Counted from the stretch's first letter, positions 18,161-27,067 are shown. The stretch is DNA of 64,000 nucleotides from Vreelandella aquamarina (GCF_020075495.1 NZ_JABYQT010000006.1:124001-188000); one strand, 5' to 3'. The notes: generated by a model not told the origin, from the letters alone. Numbers and translations are program-made.

Positions 18161-18583
18161 TTAACCTTTCAGTTTGGCCGTCATGCTGATATCAGCATTG
18201 AGTACCTTTGAAACCGGGCAGTTGGCCTTGGCCGTTTCTGCCGCTTCCTGGAAGCTCGCTTCATCAGCACCATCAATATCAGCCACTACCTCCAGATGAA
18301 TCTTGGAAATACTGAAACCTTGTGAATTCTGCTTGAGGGTCACGCTTGCATTGGTATCGATCGAATTCGCAGTGTATCCCTTGTCACCCAGAATCATCGA
18401 CAGGGCCATTGAAAAACAGCTGGCGTGGGCTGCACCGATCAGCTCTTCGGGGTTGGTGCCCTTCTCGTCTTCGAAACGCTTCTTGAAAGAGTAATTGGCA
18501 TCCAGAACGCCGCTTTCCGTCTTGACGGTGCCTTGACCGTCCTTGAGTCCACCTTCCCAACGTGCGCTAGCTTTACGATCCAT
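18161..18583 (-). CDS. osmC: OsmC-family peroxiredoxin
   Basis: 140 aa thiol peroxidase of the OsmC subgroup; reduces organic hydroperoxides and is typically stress-induced. Redox cysteines are Cys56 (HASCFSMAL) and Cys122 (KANCPVSKVL), with the family motif TNPEELIGAAHA. GGAG before the ATG. It is distinct from the Ohr subgroup gene at 22085. The bidirectional terminator lies just past its stop. Confidence 0.93.
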   Translation of the reverse strand: MDRKASARWEGGLKDGQGTVKTESGVLDANYSFKKRFEDEKGTNPEELIGAAHASCFSMALSMILGDKGYTANSIDTNASVTLKQNSQGFSISKIHLEVVADIDGADEASFQEAAETAKANCPVSKVLNADISMTAKLKG

Positions 18584-18758
18584 GAGAACTCCTTGTGTCT
18601 AGATAGCTATTAGCCAGCTCGACCAGCCTGTTTCCTACGTGGTCTATCATGCAAGCCGACTGCCCTGATCAGCATAGTCGATTTTGCGTGCCCTGCCGAA
18701 TCGATCACGTCAGACGCAGGCCAAGAAAGCGGACGATCGCTTGTGCAAGCGCTGCGCT

Positions 18759-19631
18759 TCACGATAGTCGGCCAGTTGCGATGAGTTCATCACCTATGCG
18801 CAGCGTACTGCCCTCTCCTCGATTCAGGGTCGCGTTCTGGCCGAAATAACCGCCCTTCAAAGACGGCTGAGTCTTGAGTGCCACCAGCGTCTTGAGCGGC
18901 TCTGCCGGGTCGAAGATGGCAGCCGTCTTTTGATCTACCGTGGTGATCTTGCAGCGCTTGCAGGGCTTGCGCAGGGCAAAGCCATACGCGCCGCTTCTGG
19001 CATCCAGGGTATGCCATCCATCTTCCGTCCACGCGCGCGGCGTCTCGACGACGATATTGGGGCGAAAACGCGCCATGGGTACCGGTTCGCTGCCGTTAGC
19101 CTCTAGCGCTGCATTCAGGGAATCCAAGGAGCCGGTGGAAGTGATCAAGAACGGGTAGCCGTCGGCAAAATGCGTATGCGCCTGATCACCTTCGAGAAAC
19201 TCGGCTTCTACCGCTCGCTCGAACCGGGTGGCAAACCTGACCAGCTGCAACCCTTTCGCCTGCTCTCCAAGCGCGGCCTCAAGCCACTGCGTGACGGCGT
19301 TGCTCTCGGGCCAGGCCTTGCAGTGGTCGTTCCATACCTGAACGATGCGTAAATTGCCCTGGGGCTCTTTCAAAGGGACGGAAATGGGCGCGGTATCTGG
19401 ATGAGAAAGCACCAGAGCATCGTCTGTCAACGCCACGCCTACCGTGGCCAGGGTGGGCAGCTGGCGTTGGGTAACAAATCGCTGCTGAGTATCGACCAGC
19501 ATCCACCGACGGTCCCAGGCGAGGCCGGTTGGCGTCAACGCAGCTTCTGAAAGGCGGATACCCTGCAGAGATTTAACCGGATAGATATTGAGCTCGGCGA
19601 TTCTCAGATCAGTATTTGCAGCAACGTTCAC
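18759..19631 (-). CDS. MOSC domain protein (YcbX-like)
   Basis: 290 aa. N-terminal MOSC beta-barrel domain (ELNIYPVKSLQGI) and C-terminal MOSC domain with RFRPNIVVE and the conserved Cys in KPCKRCKITTVD. E. coli YcbX uses molybdenum cofactor to reduce N-hydroxylated base analogues, and this protein has the same layout minus the C-terminal ferredoxin domain. The start is GTG at 19631 with only a weak GAGG site, so the N-terminus is less certain. Molybdate uptake genes lie in the same window at 53.1-56.2 kb. Confidence 0.87.
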   Translation of the reverse strand: MNVAANTDLRIAELNIYPVKSLQGIRLSEAALTPTGLAWDRRWMLVDTQQRFVTQRQLPTLATVGVALTDDALVLSHPDTAPISVPLKEPQGNLRIVQVWNDHCKAWPESNAVTQWLEAALGEQAKGLQLVRFATRFERAVEAEFLEGDQAHTHFADGYPFLITSTGSLDSLNAALEANGSEPVPMARFRPNIVVETPRAWTEDGWHTLDARSGAYGFALRKPCKRCKITTVDQKTAAIFDPAEPLKTLVALKTQPSLKGGYFGQNATLNRGEGSTLRIGDELIATGRLS

Positions 19632-19704
19632 GGCAGCCTCGAAACAAGCGAAATGGATACTCTAAGCCAACCCGCCTGCTTCGCGCCAGCCACCTACCGG
19701 CAAG

Positions 19705-20700
19705 TTACAGCGTGCCGCCGCATTCGATGCGGTAGCCCAGATCAAGCACTCGTTCGTTGGTGGTTTCCCCCTGAAGGGTGGCCAGCAGCATTTTTGCCGC
19801 CGCCTCGCCAATCGCCTGGCGCGGCGTGATGACACTGGCAAGCCTTGGCGTCATGGCCTGTCCCACATCGTGGCCGTGAAAACCGGCGATGGCCATTCGG
19901 TCTGGCACATCCATTCCCTGGCGCTGACATTCGAAGTAAGCGCCTACCGCAACGTCATCGTTGGTACAGAAGATAGCGTCGGTATCGGGGTAGTCGTTCA
20001 GAATCTGCTTCAACAGCGCGGCACCTACGCTGTAGGAAGAGCGCTGGCGGCTATGCAGCGCCACCGGCGTCAGGCCGTGGGCTTCCATGGCCTGGCGGTA
20101 GCCCTGTTCACGCTGGCGAGTACGTTCATCCAGGCGCACCCCCAGATAGATCACCCGGCGGCGACCCAGGCGTATCATCTCGCTGACCATGTCAAAGGCG
20201 GCGCGCACGTTATCGTAGCCCACCGCCTGCTGCAGCGGCGCCTGATAGGTATCCATGATTTCCACCACGGGAATGCCTGCCGTTTCCAGCATGCGCAGGC
20301 TGCGCGGCGTGTGGTGATGGTCGGAAAGAATCACGCCATCCACATTGTAGGAGAGCAATGACGCCAGGCTACGCTCCTCGAGCTCCGGACTATAGCCGTA
20401 GTGAGCGAGCATCAGGTGATAGCCTGCTGGCTCCGTCAAGGCCTCGATACCGACGATCACATCGGCAAATACCTGGTTGGTGAGCGACGGCACCAGCACA
20501 CCGATGGAGCGGCTGGTCGCCCGGGACAGCAGATCAGGCGCGCGGTTGGGGATATAACCGATGCTTTCTGCAACGCTGAAGATACGCTCCCTCAAGCCTT
20601 CCGACACACTTTCCGGGGTCCGCAAACAGCGGCTGACCGTCATCTTGGTGGCGCCAACCCGGTCAGCGATATCCTGTAGCGTTGGGCGTTTTTTCTTCAA
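19705..20700 (-). CDS. gntR: LacI-family gluconate repressor
   Basis: 331 aa. N-terminal LacI HTH TLQDIADRVGATKMTVSRCL (residues 7-26) with hinge region, then a periplasmic-binding-like effector domain. Start is TTG at 20700, supported by GAGGAAG nine bases upstream; the next Met would remove most of the HTH. Follows gntK by 15 bp. Expected to repress at the two palindromes found upstream of gntK and gntT and to be released by gluconate. Confidence 0.88.
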   Translation of the reverse strand: MKKKRPTLQDIADRVGATKMTVSRCLRTPESVSEGLRERIFSVAESIGYIPNRAPDLLSRATSRSIGVLVPSLTNQVFADVIVGIEALTEPAGYHLMLAHYGYSPELEERSLASLLSYNVDGVILSDHHHTPRSLRMLETAGIPVVEIMDTYQAPLQQAVGYDNVRAAFDMVSEMIRLGRRRVIYLGVRLDERTRQREQGYRQAMEAHGLTPVALHSRQRSSYSVGAALLKQILNDYPDTDAIFCTNDDVAVGAYFECQRQGMDVPDRMAIAGFHGHDVGQAMTPRLASVITPRQAIGEAAAKMLLATLQGETTNERVLDLGYRIECGGTL

Positions 20701-20715
20701 GCAGTGATACTTCCT

Positions 20716-21258
20716 CTAAGGTAAGGGAGCGTGCGGGGGGCGCATGAGGCCGCCGCCAAGCGTAGCGGTAAAGTGCTCCACAATCTGCTCGGGTGAAAGC
20801 TCGATGGACACCGTGCAGGCCTCATCTTCGCCAGGCGGCTCCAGGTCGGCAAGCTGGCTTGCCAGCATGTTCTCGCCCTTGAAGAAGTGGCCTTCCCGCG
20901 TTTCCAGGCGTTCACGCAACAAATCACGACTGCCTTCCAGAAACAGGATTTCGAGCTTCGGGTCGCCTTTACGCAAGCAGTCGCGGTAGCGCTGCTTGAG
21001 TCCCGAGCAGGCAATGACCACACTTTCATCCTGCTGACGGTACTGCGCAAACAGATCCGCCAGGGCCTGAAGCCAGCCCTGCCGGTCATCGTCGTCAAGC
21101 GGCGTGCCGCTGGCCATTTTAGCCACGTTGGCCGGCGGGTGGTAATCATCGCCATCGATGAACCGAGTACCCAGCGCGGCGGCCACCTGTTTGCCGATCA
21201 GGGATTTTCCACATCCGGACGCCCCCATCACCAGGATACGATAAGAAGTAGACCTCAT
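20716..21258 (-). CDS. gntK: Gluconokinase
   Basis: 180 aa. Phosphorylates D-gluconate to 6-phosphogluconate. P-loop GASGCGKS (residues 12-19), family motifs FIDGDDYHP, NVAKMASGTPLDDDDR and CSGLKQRYRD. First gene of the gntK-gntR pair; a GntR-type box lies 119 bp upstream of the ATG. No edd/eda genes are in this window. Confidence 0.95.
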   Translation of the reverse strand: MRSTSYRILVMGASGCGKSLIGKQVAAALGTRFIDGDDYHPPANVAKMASGTPLDDDDRQGWLQALADLFAQYRQQDESVVIACSGLKQRYRDCLRKGDPKLEILFLEGSRDLLRERLETREGHFFKGENMLASQLADLEPPGEDEACTVSIELSPEQIVEHFTATLGGGLMRPPHAPLP

Positions 21259-21376
21259 TGAACCATTTCTCCCGATGCGCGGCCTATTCGGCGGCTGTCA
21301 TGAAAGTGTCATCAGCATGATGCCCAATAGGTAGCGGGCTTGAATATTGAAGAAGTATTGGCCCGGCAACCGGCCC

Positions 21377-21390
21377 TGTTACCGGTAACA
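21377..21390. promoter_or_regulatory. GntR operator upstream of gntK
   Basis: TGTTACCGGTAACA is a perfect 14-bp palindrome that matches the known gluconate-repressor box pattern ATGTTA-N4-TAACAT. A close copy lies at 27250 before gntT. Confidence 0.8.
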
Positions 21391-21470
21391 TCATGTAAAA
21401 AGGCTAACGACCTTGCCGGAGAGTGTCAAAGCAAAAGCACGCACCTACGACCAACGTCTAGGTCTGGTAA

Positions 21471-21482
21471 GCGTGTTCACTG
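21471..21482 (+). repeat. 12-bp element shared by ohrR and ohr upstream regions
   Basis: GCGTGTTCACTG occurs here, 41 bp before the ohrR ATG, and again at 21994-22005, 80 bp before the ohr ATG. It may be a common promoter or operator element. Confidence 0.4.
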
Positions 21483-21522
21483 CGCGCTACATTAGCCCAT
21501 CGCATCCCTTATCGGAGTCGAT

Positions 21523-21972
21523 ATGCCCGCGTTAGAACCTTGCAGTGAGTTGGAACTGGATCATCAGCTCTGTTTTGCGCTGTACTCTACCTCACTGACA
21601 ATGACAAAAATTTATAAACCGCTTCTCAAGGAGTTGGGGCTTACCTACCCGCAGTACCTGGCCATGCTGGTACTGTGGCAGCAAGATGGTATTACGGTAG
21701 GCGCGTTAAGCAAACGCCTGCTGACCGACCCTGGATCACTGACCCCGCTGCTGAAACGTCTTGAAGCCGACCAGTTGCTGGTTCGCCAGCGCAGCCGGCA
21801 AGATGAGCGTATCGTGGAGCTTTACTTGACCGACAAGGGACGGGAGCTGCGTGAGCAGGCCCGCCGCATTCCCAGCTGCGTTGTCAACGCCAGCGAGAAG
21901 TCGGTGGAGGCACTGACCCAGCTCAAGGAAGACCTCGTGCAACTGCGTAACAGCCTGCAAAAAAGCGGTTAA
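21523..21972 (+). CDS. ohrR: OhrR-type MarR-family peroxide sensor
   Basis: 149 aa winged-helix repressor. The reactive Cys is Cys17 in DHQLCFALYS, the family position for sensing organic hydroperoxides. The wHTH region reads GALSKRLLTDPGSLTPLLKRLE, with wing RSRQDERIV. GGAG before the ATG. Encoded just upstream of and codirectional with ohr, its usual target. The stop codon lies inside a perfect palindrome AAGCGGTTAACCGCTT (21963-21978). Confidence 0.92.
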   Translation: MPALEPCSELELDHQLCFALYSTSLTMTKIYKPLLKELGLTYPQYLAMLVLWQQDGITVGALSKRLLTDPGSLTPLLKRLEADQLLVRQRSRQDERIVELYLTDKGRELREQARRIPSCVVNASEKSVEALTQLKEDLVQLRNSLQKSG

Positions 21973-22014
21973 CCGCTTAAAACACAGTGAAAGGCGTGTT
22001 CACTGAAATTAATA

Positions 22015-22024
22015 TTGCGCGCAA
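22015..22024. promoter_or_regulatory. Probable OhrR operator upstream of ohr
   Basis: TTGCGCGCAA is a perfect palindrome in an A/T-rich setting (AATATTGCGCGCAAAATA), 61 bp before the ohr ATG. OhrR boxes are palindromes of the general form AATT...GC..AATT, so both place and form fit. Confidence 0.55.
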
Positions 22025-22084
22025 AATAAAGCTTCGCTAAATTAAACTGCCAGACCTTGCTTCACCACAGAAAGGAAACTTGCC

Positions 22085-22510
22085 ATGTCGATAGAAAACG
22101 TCGTTTACCGTGCCCACGCTACCGCAACCGGCGGCCGCGAAGGTAGCGCCAAGTCCTCAGACGGCGCGCTGGAGGTACAACTCAGCACGCCCAAGGAGCT
22201 TGGCGGCGCCGGCGGCAGCGGCACCAACCCGGAACAGCTCTTTGCCGCAGGTTACTCTGCGTGTTTTCTGGGCGCGCTGAAGCATGTCGCCAGCCAGGAG
22301 AAAGTGAAGCTCCCCCAGGATGCATCCATTGAAGGCAGCGTGGGCATTGGCGCGATTCCTGATGGCTTTGGCATCGAGGTCGAGCTTACGATCAATCTGC
22401 CGGGCCTTGAAAGGAGCGTCGCTCAGGCGCTGGTCGACAAGGCGCACGTGGTTTGCCCCTACTCTAACGCCACGCGTGGCAATATCGATGTGACGCTGAC
22501 CCTGGCCTGA
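22085..22510 (+). CDS. ohr: Organic hydroperoxide resistance protein Ohr
   Basis: 141 aa thiol peroxidase of the Ohr subgroup of OsmC-like proteins; reduces organic and fatty-acid hydroperoxides. Redox Cys60 ([10 protein letters not shown]) and Cys124 ([13 protein letters not shown], the Ohr signature). AGGA before the ATG. The stop codon is directly adjacent to the stop of the convergent racemase gene. Confidence 0.95.
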   Translation: MSIENVVYRAHATATGGREGSAKSSDGALEVQLSTPKELGGAGGSGTNPEQLFAAGYSACFLGALKHVASQEKVKLPQDASIEGSVGIGAIPDGFGIEVELTINLPGLERSVAQALVDKAHVVCPYSNATRGNIDVTLTLA

Positions 22511-23212
22511 TCACCGCCCCGTGTTCAGCGCTCGCGCCACCGCCGTGCTTGCATGCAGGGCGGTGGTGTCGTAGAGCGTCACATCCGTATGTGCCTGCTC
22601 TATCAGCAACGCGATTTCGGTACAGCCCAGAATGACCGCCTGGGCGCCCTGTGCATGCAGGCTGTCAACGATCTCAAGGTAACGCTTGCGAGAATCATCA
22701 TTGATCACTCCCTGGCACAGCTCATCGAAAATGATCCGGTGAACTGACTCGCGTTCGACCTCGTCCGGCACCACGACGTCAATGCCGAAGTTTTCCTGCA
22801 GCCGTGCCTTGTAGAAGTCCTGCTCCATGGTAAAGCGCGTTCCCAGAAGGCCCACGCGAGTAACGCCATCCTGCTGAAGGCGTTCGGCTGTGGCGTCGGC
22901 GATATGCAAGAGCGGAATCCCGACAGCCCCTTCGATGGCCGGCGCCACTTTATGCATGGTGTTGGTTGCCAGCAGTAGAAAATCGGCGCCGGCGCGCTCT
23001 ACCGAGCGTGCGGCATCCGCCAGCAGCTCGCCTGCCTTGTCCCAGTCTCCCTGCTGCTGGAGGGTCTCGATTTCTGCAAAGTCAACGCTGACCATGGCTA
23101 TCTTGGCAGAATGAAAGCCGCCTAGCGCCTGCTTCACACCTTCATTGAGGGCGCGATAGTAACTCTGCGTCGACTCCCAGCTCATTCCGCCCAGTACGCC
23201 GATCACCTGCAT
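22511..23212 (-). CDS. ygeA: YgeA-type amino acid (Asp/Glu-like) racemase
   Basis: 233 aa, aspartate/glutamate racemase superfamily. The catalytic pair is Thr83 (LATNTMHK) and Cys197 (ILGCTEI), the Thr/Cys pair I recall for E. coli YgeA rather than the Cys/Cys pair of standard aspartate racemases. That points to a broad-specificity racemase or epimerase (homoserine and related amino acids are reported for YgeA). I choose ATG at 23212, since GGAG then lies six bases upstream; the ATG at 23218 would abut the ribosome site. Confidence 0.85.
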   Translation of the reverse strand: MQVIGVLGGMSWESTQSYYRALNEGVKQALGGFHSAKIAMVSVDFAEIETLQQQGDWDKAGELLADAARSVERAGADFLLLATNTMHKVAPAIEGAVGIPLLHIADATAERLQQDGVTRVGLLGTRFTMEQDFYKARLQENFGIDVVVPDEVERESVHRIIFDELCQGVINDDSRKRYLEIVDSLHAQGAQAVILGCTEIALLIEQAHTDVTLYDTTALHASTAVARALNTGR

Positions 23213-23382
23213 GTTCATCTCCTTTTTCGTTGCCGGGAATCTTTATTAACGTGCTAATCACACACTACCCTTGTAGCAGCTTTTGACTACCCTCATAAAG
23301 CATCTACGTAGAAAATATCTGTAGCGCCTGAGCAGGATGTCATCTGCTCTGGGCGCTTGCCCAAGAACCGACAAGCGAGGCC

Positions 23383-24249
23383 ATGATGAGCGATACGTCT
23401 TACACCCCACCGCGCGTTTGGAAATGGGAGCCCGGCAATGGTGGCAAGTTTGCCAATATCAACCGCCCTATTGCCGGCCCTACCCATGACAAGGCGCTGC
23501 CGGTAGGTAAACACCCGCTGCAGCTCTACTCTCTGGCAACGCCCAACGGTGTAAAAGTCACCGTGATGCTGGAAGAGCTTCTGGAAAAGGGCATTCAAGA
23601 CGCTGAGTATGACGCCCATCTGATTCAGATTGGTGAAGGTGACCAGTTCGGCAGCGGGTTTGTCGACGTGAACCCCAACTCCAAGATTCCTGCGCTGATG
23701 GATCACAGCACCCAGCCGCCCCAGCGCGTGTTTGAATCCGGCGCCATCCTGCTCTATCTTGCCGAGAAGTTTTCCGCCTTTCTGCCAAGCGACCCGGCCA
23801 AGCGTACCGAGTGCCTCTCCTGGCTGTTCTGGCAGATGGGCAGCGCCCCGATACTGGGTGGCGGCTTCGGTCACTTCTACGCCTACGCGCCGGAGAAATA
23901 TCAGTACCCGATTGACCGCTACACCATGGAAGTGAAGCGCCAGCTTGATGTGCTGGATCGTCATCTGGCGGATAACCGCTACATGGCCGGTGACGAGTAC
24001 ACCGTTGCCGACATGGCCATTCACCCCTGGTACGGCGCGCTGGTGAAAAACCGGGTGTACGAAGCGGCAGAGTTCCTGGAAGCCCATACCTACAAGAACG
24101 TACTGCGCTGGACAGAAGAACTCGATGCCCGCCCCGCCGTCAAACGTGGCCGGATGGTGAACCGTACGTTCGGCGAGCCAAGCGAACAGCTCCATGAGCG
24201 CCACGATGCCAGTGATTTCGAGCTGAAAACGCAGGACAAGCTGCAGTAG
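23383..24249 (+). CDS. Glutathione S-transferase, YghU/nu class
   Basis: 288 aa. N-terminal extension, then a thioredoxin-like domain with LYSLATPNGVKVTVMLEEL, where the Thr-Pro-Asn motif is typical of YghU-type disulfide-bond oxidoreductases, and VNPNSKIPALMDH and ESGAILLYLAEKF for the glutathione site. The C-terminal helical domain contains EYTVADMAIHPW. Probable glutathione-dependent disulfide reductase or peroxidase. Sits beside the Ohr system, which suits a peroxide-defence role. Confidence 0.9.
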   Translation: MMSDTSYTPPRVWKWEPGNGGKFANINRPIAGPTHDKALPVGKHPLQLYSLATPNGVKVTVMLEELLEKGIQDAEYDAHLIQIGEGDQFGSGFVDVNPNSKIPALMDHSTQPPQRVFESGAILLYLAEKFSAFLPSDPAKRTECLSWLFWQMGSAPILGGGFGHFYAYAPEKYQYPIDRYTMEVKRQLDVLDRHLADNRYMAGDEYTVADMAIHPWYGALVKNRVYEAAEFLEAHTYKNVLRWTEELDARPAVKRGRMVNRTFGEPSEQLHERHDASDFELKTQDKLQ

Positions 24250-24268
24250 AGACTTTCAGCAGACAGAA

Positions 24269-24291
24269 GAACGGCCCCGTCGGGGCCGTTC
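24269..24291. terminator. Hairpin between converging GST and DUF421 genes
   Basis: GAACGGCCCCG-T-CGGGGCCGTTC is a near-perfect GC stem. The minus-strand tail TTCTTCTGTC is T-rich, so it most likely ends the DUF421 gene. Confidence 0.5.
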
Positions 24292-24321
24292 TCGCAGCCA
24301 GCCTGTATGCCCCCGGGGTGA

Positions 24322-24840
24322 TTAGTCCCGTCCCGCGCGGCGCACCCCTTCAAGGCTCGAGTCTGCAGGTGAGTCACTCTCCTTGACCACGCTAAGCGAG
24401 CCGTCGGTTTCCAGAATGACCGCATGCGCCTCACTTACATTGCCAAGACCGCTGCTGCGCAGGGCGGCGCGCACTTCGTCCTGGGTCACGCGCGCCTGAC
24501 GCAAAGCACGGGTAAGCAGCTCACCGCGATAGAGCAGCATCAAGGGCTCGCCGGTGACCATCCGCTTTACCCAACGCTTGCGCACGCTCAGCCAGGTAAT
24601 CGCAAACTGCAGAAAGATCAATAGCCCTAGAGCCAGCGCCCCTTCAGCAAGAGCAACGTCCTTGGAAAGCAGAATGGTGGCAAGGGTCGAGCCCAGCGCC
24701 ACGGTCACAATCAAGTCAAACGCATTCATCTTGGAAAGCGTTCGATTGCCCGACAGGCGCAGAAAAATCACCAGGACAGCGTAGGCCAGCACCCCGACAA
24801 TCAGCGTACGAAACAGATTTTCCCAACCGTTGAAAAACAT
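24322..24840 (-). CDS. DUF421 (YetF-like) membrane protein
   Basis: 172 aa from ATG 24840 (MFFNGWENL), preceded by AGGGAG; upstream Met codons at 24858 and 24885 lack a ribosome site. About three N-terminal helices (LIVGVLAYAVLVIFLRLSG and following), the DUF421 motif NAFDLIVTVALGSTLA, then a cytoplasmic domain with RVTQDEVRAALR and VILETDGSLSVV. Function unknown in the family. Confidence 0.85.
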   Translation of the reverse strand: MFFNGWENLFRTLIVGVLAYAVLVIFLRLSGNRTLSKMNAFDLIVTVALGSTLATILLSKDVALAEGALALGLLIFLQFAITWLSVRKRWVKRMVTGEPLMLLYRGELLTRALRQARVTQDEVRAALRSSGLGNVSEAHAVILETDGSLSVVKESDSPADSSLEGVRRAGRD

Positions 24841-24956
24841 AAACTCCCTGATACCCATGTAGCGGGCACACCGTGTGCCGCGCATTGAACGATAGCGCTC
24901 GCTACTGACAAGCTAGCGGCAATCCGGATGCTTCGCCAGCGCCGGGTATCAGGCGG

Positions 24957-25280
24957 TTACCTGCCTTGCTGCTCCCACCACTCGGCGTAGCTGCTGTTAT
25001 GCGGCGCCATACCGGTTTCATCCGGAGCGTTATCGTCCCACCACACTGGCCCACGCTCGCCCAGCGCCTCCTTGGCGGCCTGCACATTGTCACGCGCCTG
25101 ACGCAGGGCTTTTTCATCGTCTTGCCCTTTCGCGCTCTTTACCGCGCGGCGCGCGTCCATCAGATCATTGACATGGCGCTGCCTTTCCGCCTCGCTCAAG
25201 CGTGGGTCGGTACAGCGCCACAGACGATTCTTGGCAACGAAATAGCGCCCGTCAGGCGTATGCGGGAAGGCGTTGGCCAT
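24957..25280 (-). CDS. Conserved hypothetical, 107 aa
   Basis: Small soluble charged protein. Begins MANAFPHTPDGRYFVAKNRLWRC and has a helical middle part (ERQRHVNDLMDARRAV) and a Trp-rich C-terminus (WWDDNAP, EWWEQQ). I recognise the N-terminal pattern from uncharacterised proteobacterial proteins but know no function. GGGTAA upstream of ATG 25280. Codirectional with lpxR, 65 bp after it. Confidence 0.7.
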   Translation of the reverse strand: MANAFPHTPDGRYFVAKNRLWRCTDPRLSEAERQRHVNDLMDARRAVKSAKGQDDEKALRQARDNVQAAKEALGERGPVWWDDNAPDETGMAPHNSSYAEWWEQQGR

Positions 25281-25345
25281 GCAGGTTACCCTGGTGGTGC
25301 CCGGTAACCGTAGAGGCGTTTGCCACGGCTACCGGGCCGGTTGAC

Positions 25346-26335
25346 CTAGAAGCTTCTGGAGAGAGTAAGCGCGCCGTACTTGTCCTGTCGATCCTGGCCA
25401 TCGAACTCACGCGTACGCTGAACCGCTGCGTAGGTGACCTGCCACTCGTCCCAGGCAAGCGCAAGACCGGCGGCCGCTTCGCCGACCCATTCCTTGCGAT
25501 CCACGGAGTGGCTGCTGGAGAATACATTGCCATCCAGCGTCAGATTATGGGCCACGTAGTAGCCTTCGACGTTGGCAAACAGATACCACTGCCAGCCGGT
25601 GGTGCTCGTCATCCGGCCACGATTGCCAGGATTGGGGGTCAATGTAGGAATGCCGCTGGCATCATCGCCCCAGCGTACGCCGTAGCCGGCGCTTGCATAG
25701 GTATTGAAGTTGCCAAGAGCAACGCTGACACCAGGGCCATGCGCAAGACGCTTGCCGGCCAGTGGAAGGTCATGCCACCACTGACGGCGCATGGTCAGGT
25801 TCAGGATTGGCTCATCTTCCAGCTGGTGGCGCCAGCCACGCGGTCGATCACTTTCAGTGAACCGGTGCACTTCGCGCTGAATGCTATCCGCTTGTGACGA
25901 AGGGCCTACCAGGCCGACATCCAGATGCAGGTCGGTAGCCTGCTGCCAGTTGCCCACCGGCACATCTTCATAAAGTGACATGCCCAGATACACAAGCCCT
26001 GCATAGGGGCGGTCATCTTCAATCAGATCAGCGCGCTCGATATTATCGGGGGTGTAAATCTGGTGCACCAGCCGAAACGCGGCAGTATCGGCCTGGCCCA
26101 TGACGCTGTTGGGCAGGGCAGTTGCCAGGCGCTGTGTCCAGTCATCGGGGGCAGGCTTGAAGGCCCAATTAAGCTCGAAACCGCTGGTAAAATGACCATC
26201 ATCGCTGCTGGCCATGCCGTCATTTTCATGCTTGACCGTTATGACGTTGTCATCGGCGCTTGCCAGTGCAGGTAGTAGACACATCGCTGCCAGAAGGGGT
26301 AGCTGACGCCAGCGTAGCAGGCAGGATTCATGCAT
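25346..26335 (-). CDS. lpxR: LpxR-family outer-membrane lipid A 3'-O-deacylase (DUF2219)
   Basis: 329 aa from ATG 26335 with AAGGAACGAG upstream. Sec signal ends ALASA; the mature N-terminus has VKHENDGMASSDDGHFTSGF, which carries the LpxR catalytic Asn-Asp pair and the nearby Thr/Ser, and LVHQIYTP with the catalytic His. The rest alternates as beta-barrel strands ending in a C-terminal Phe (SRSF), typical of outer-membrane proteins. Removes the 3'-acyloxyacyl group of lipid A in Salmonella. Confidence 0.85.
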   Translation of the reverse strand: MHESCLLRWRQLPLLAAMCLLPALASADDNVITVKHENDGMASSDDGHFTSGFELNWAFKPAPDDWTQRLATALPNSVMGQADTAAFRLVHQIYTPDNIERADLIEDDRPYAGLVYLGMSLYEDVPVGNWQQATDLHLDVGLVGPSSQADSIQREVHRFTESDRPRGWRHQLEDEPILNLTMRRQWWHDLPLAGKRLAHGPGVSVALGNFNTYASAGYGVRWGDDASGIPTLTPNPGNRGRMTSTTGWQWYLFANVEGYYVAHNLTLDGNVFSSSHSVDRKEWVGEAAAGLALAWDEWQVTYAAVQRTREFDGQDRQDKYGALTLSRSF

Positions 26336-26527
26336 TTCTCGTTCCTTGAGGTAAGGGGCAATTGACATCAGCGCCTTGGGCGCCAACAAACATTGCTGAT
26401 TGTATGTAAAAGTGCAAAAACATAGCAAGCAAACATTATGTTTTATCAAAAGGCGCCTGCAATTTCTTCCCGAAAAGCAGGCTTAACCTTTCTTGCTTAG
26501 CATAGTCGATCTTGTCAAAAACGAGGC

Positions 26528-27067
26528 TTATCGATCGCCCAGCAGCCACTGCGGAGTGATATCGTGCTGGCCGTTTTCATCGGTAATATAGATCGATCCA
26601 TCGCTAATCATGACCGCCCAGTCGATTGCACGCGGCAGCCCCTGGGCAATCGTTGCCAGCGCTTCTTGAGGCAGAGCGGCCACGTGGACATTCTTGAGCG
26701 ATGCAACGCCGGGCAGCACCTTGTTTTCCCATACGTCGATACGCCCATAGGCCAGCAGCGACACGCGCTCTGAGCGCCGCGAGCACCAGGTCAGCCGCTC
26801 GGCATCGGGAACGCCCACTTCGATCCAGTGCAGCACCCGGCCATCCAGGCTCTTTTCCCACAGTGCGGGTTCGTCCACATCGGAAAGCCCGCGCCCGAAG
26901 GCCAACGCCTCGCTGTACCACAGCACGTAGGCAATCAGCCGCGCGCTCATCCGCTCCTCGGTTTCCGAGGGGTGACGCGCCACGGTAAAACGCAGCGTCT
27001 CGTACACCCCGCGGTCCAGGTCGGTAAGGTTGATGTCTACTTTATAAGGGGTTGCACTCAAGGCCAT
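26528..27067 (-). CDS. yaeQ: YaeQ-family protein
   Basis: 179 aa. Family features are the N-terminus ATPYKVDINLTDLDRGVYE, TVARHPSETEERM and VLHWIEVGVPDAERL. YaeQ has a PD-(D/E)xK nuclease-like fold; its role is unclear, although E. coli YaeQ was linked to suppression of rfaH loss. Upstream ribosome site is CGGAAC. Confidence 0.9.
   Translation of the reverse strand: MALSATPYKVDINLTDLDRGVYETLRFTVARHPSETEERMSARLIAYVLWYSEALAFGRGLSDVDEPALWEKSLDGRVLHWIEVGVPDAERLTWCSRRSERVSLLAYGRIDVWENKVLPGVASLKNVHVAALPQEALATIAQGLPRAIDWAVMISDGSIYITDENGQHDITPQWLLGDR

Noticed and set aside
21963-21978. Perfect palindrome AAGCGGTTAACCGCTT at the ohrR stop as terminator
   Set aside because: It has no loop and no T tract, and ohr is codirectional downstream; not a standard terminator.
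18671-26515. Near-identical AGCATAGTCGAT stretches in two intergenic regions (about 18671 and 26499)
   Set aside because: A 12-base match is expected many times by chance in 64 kb, and nothing else aligns around it.
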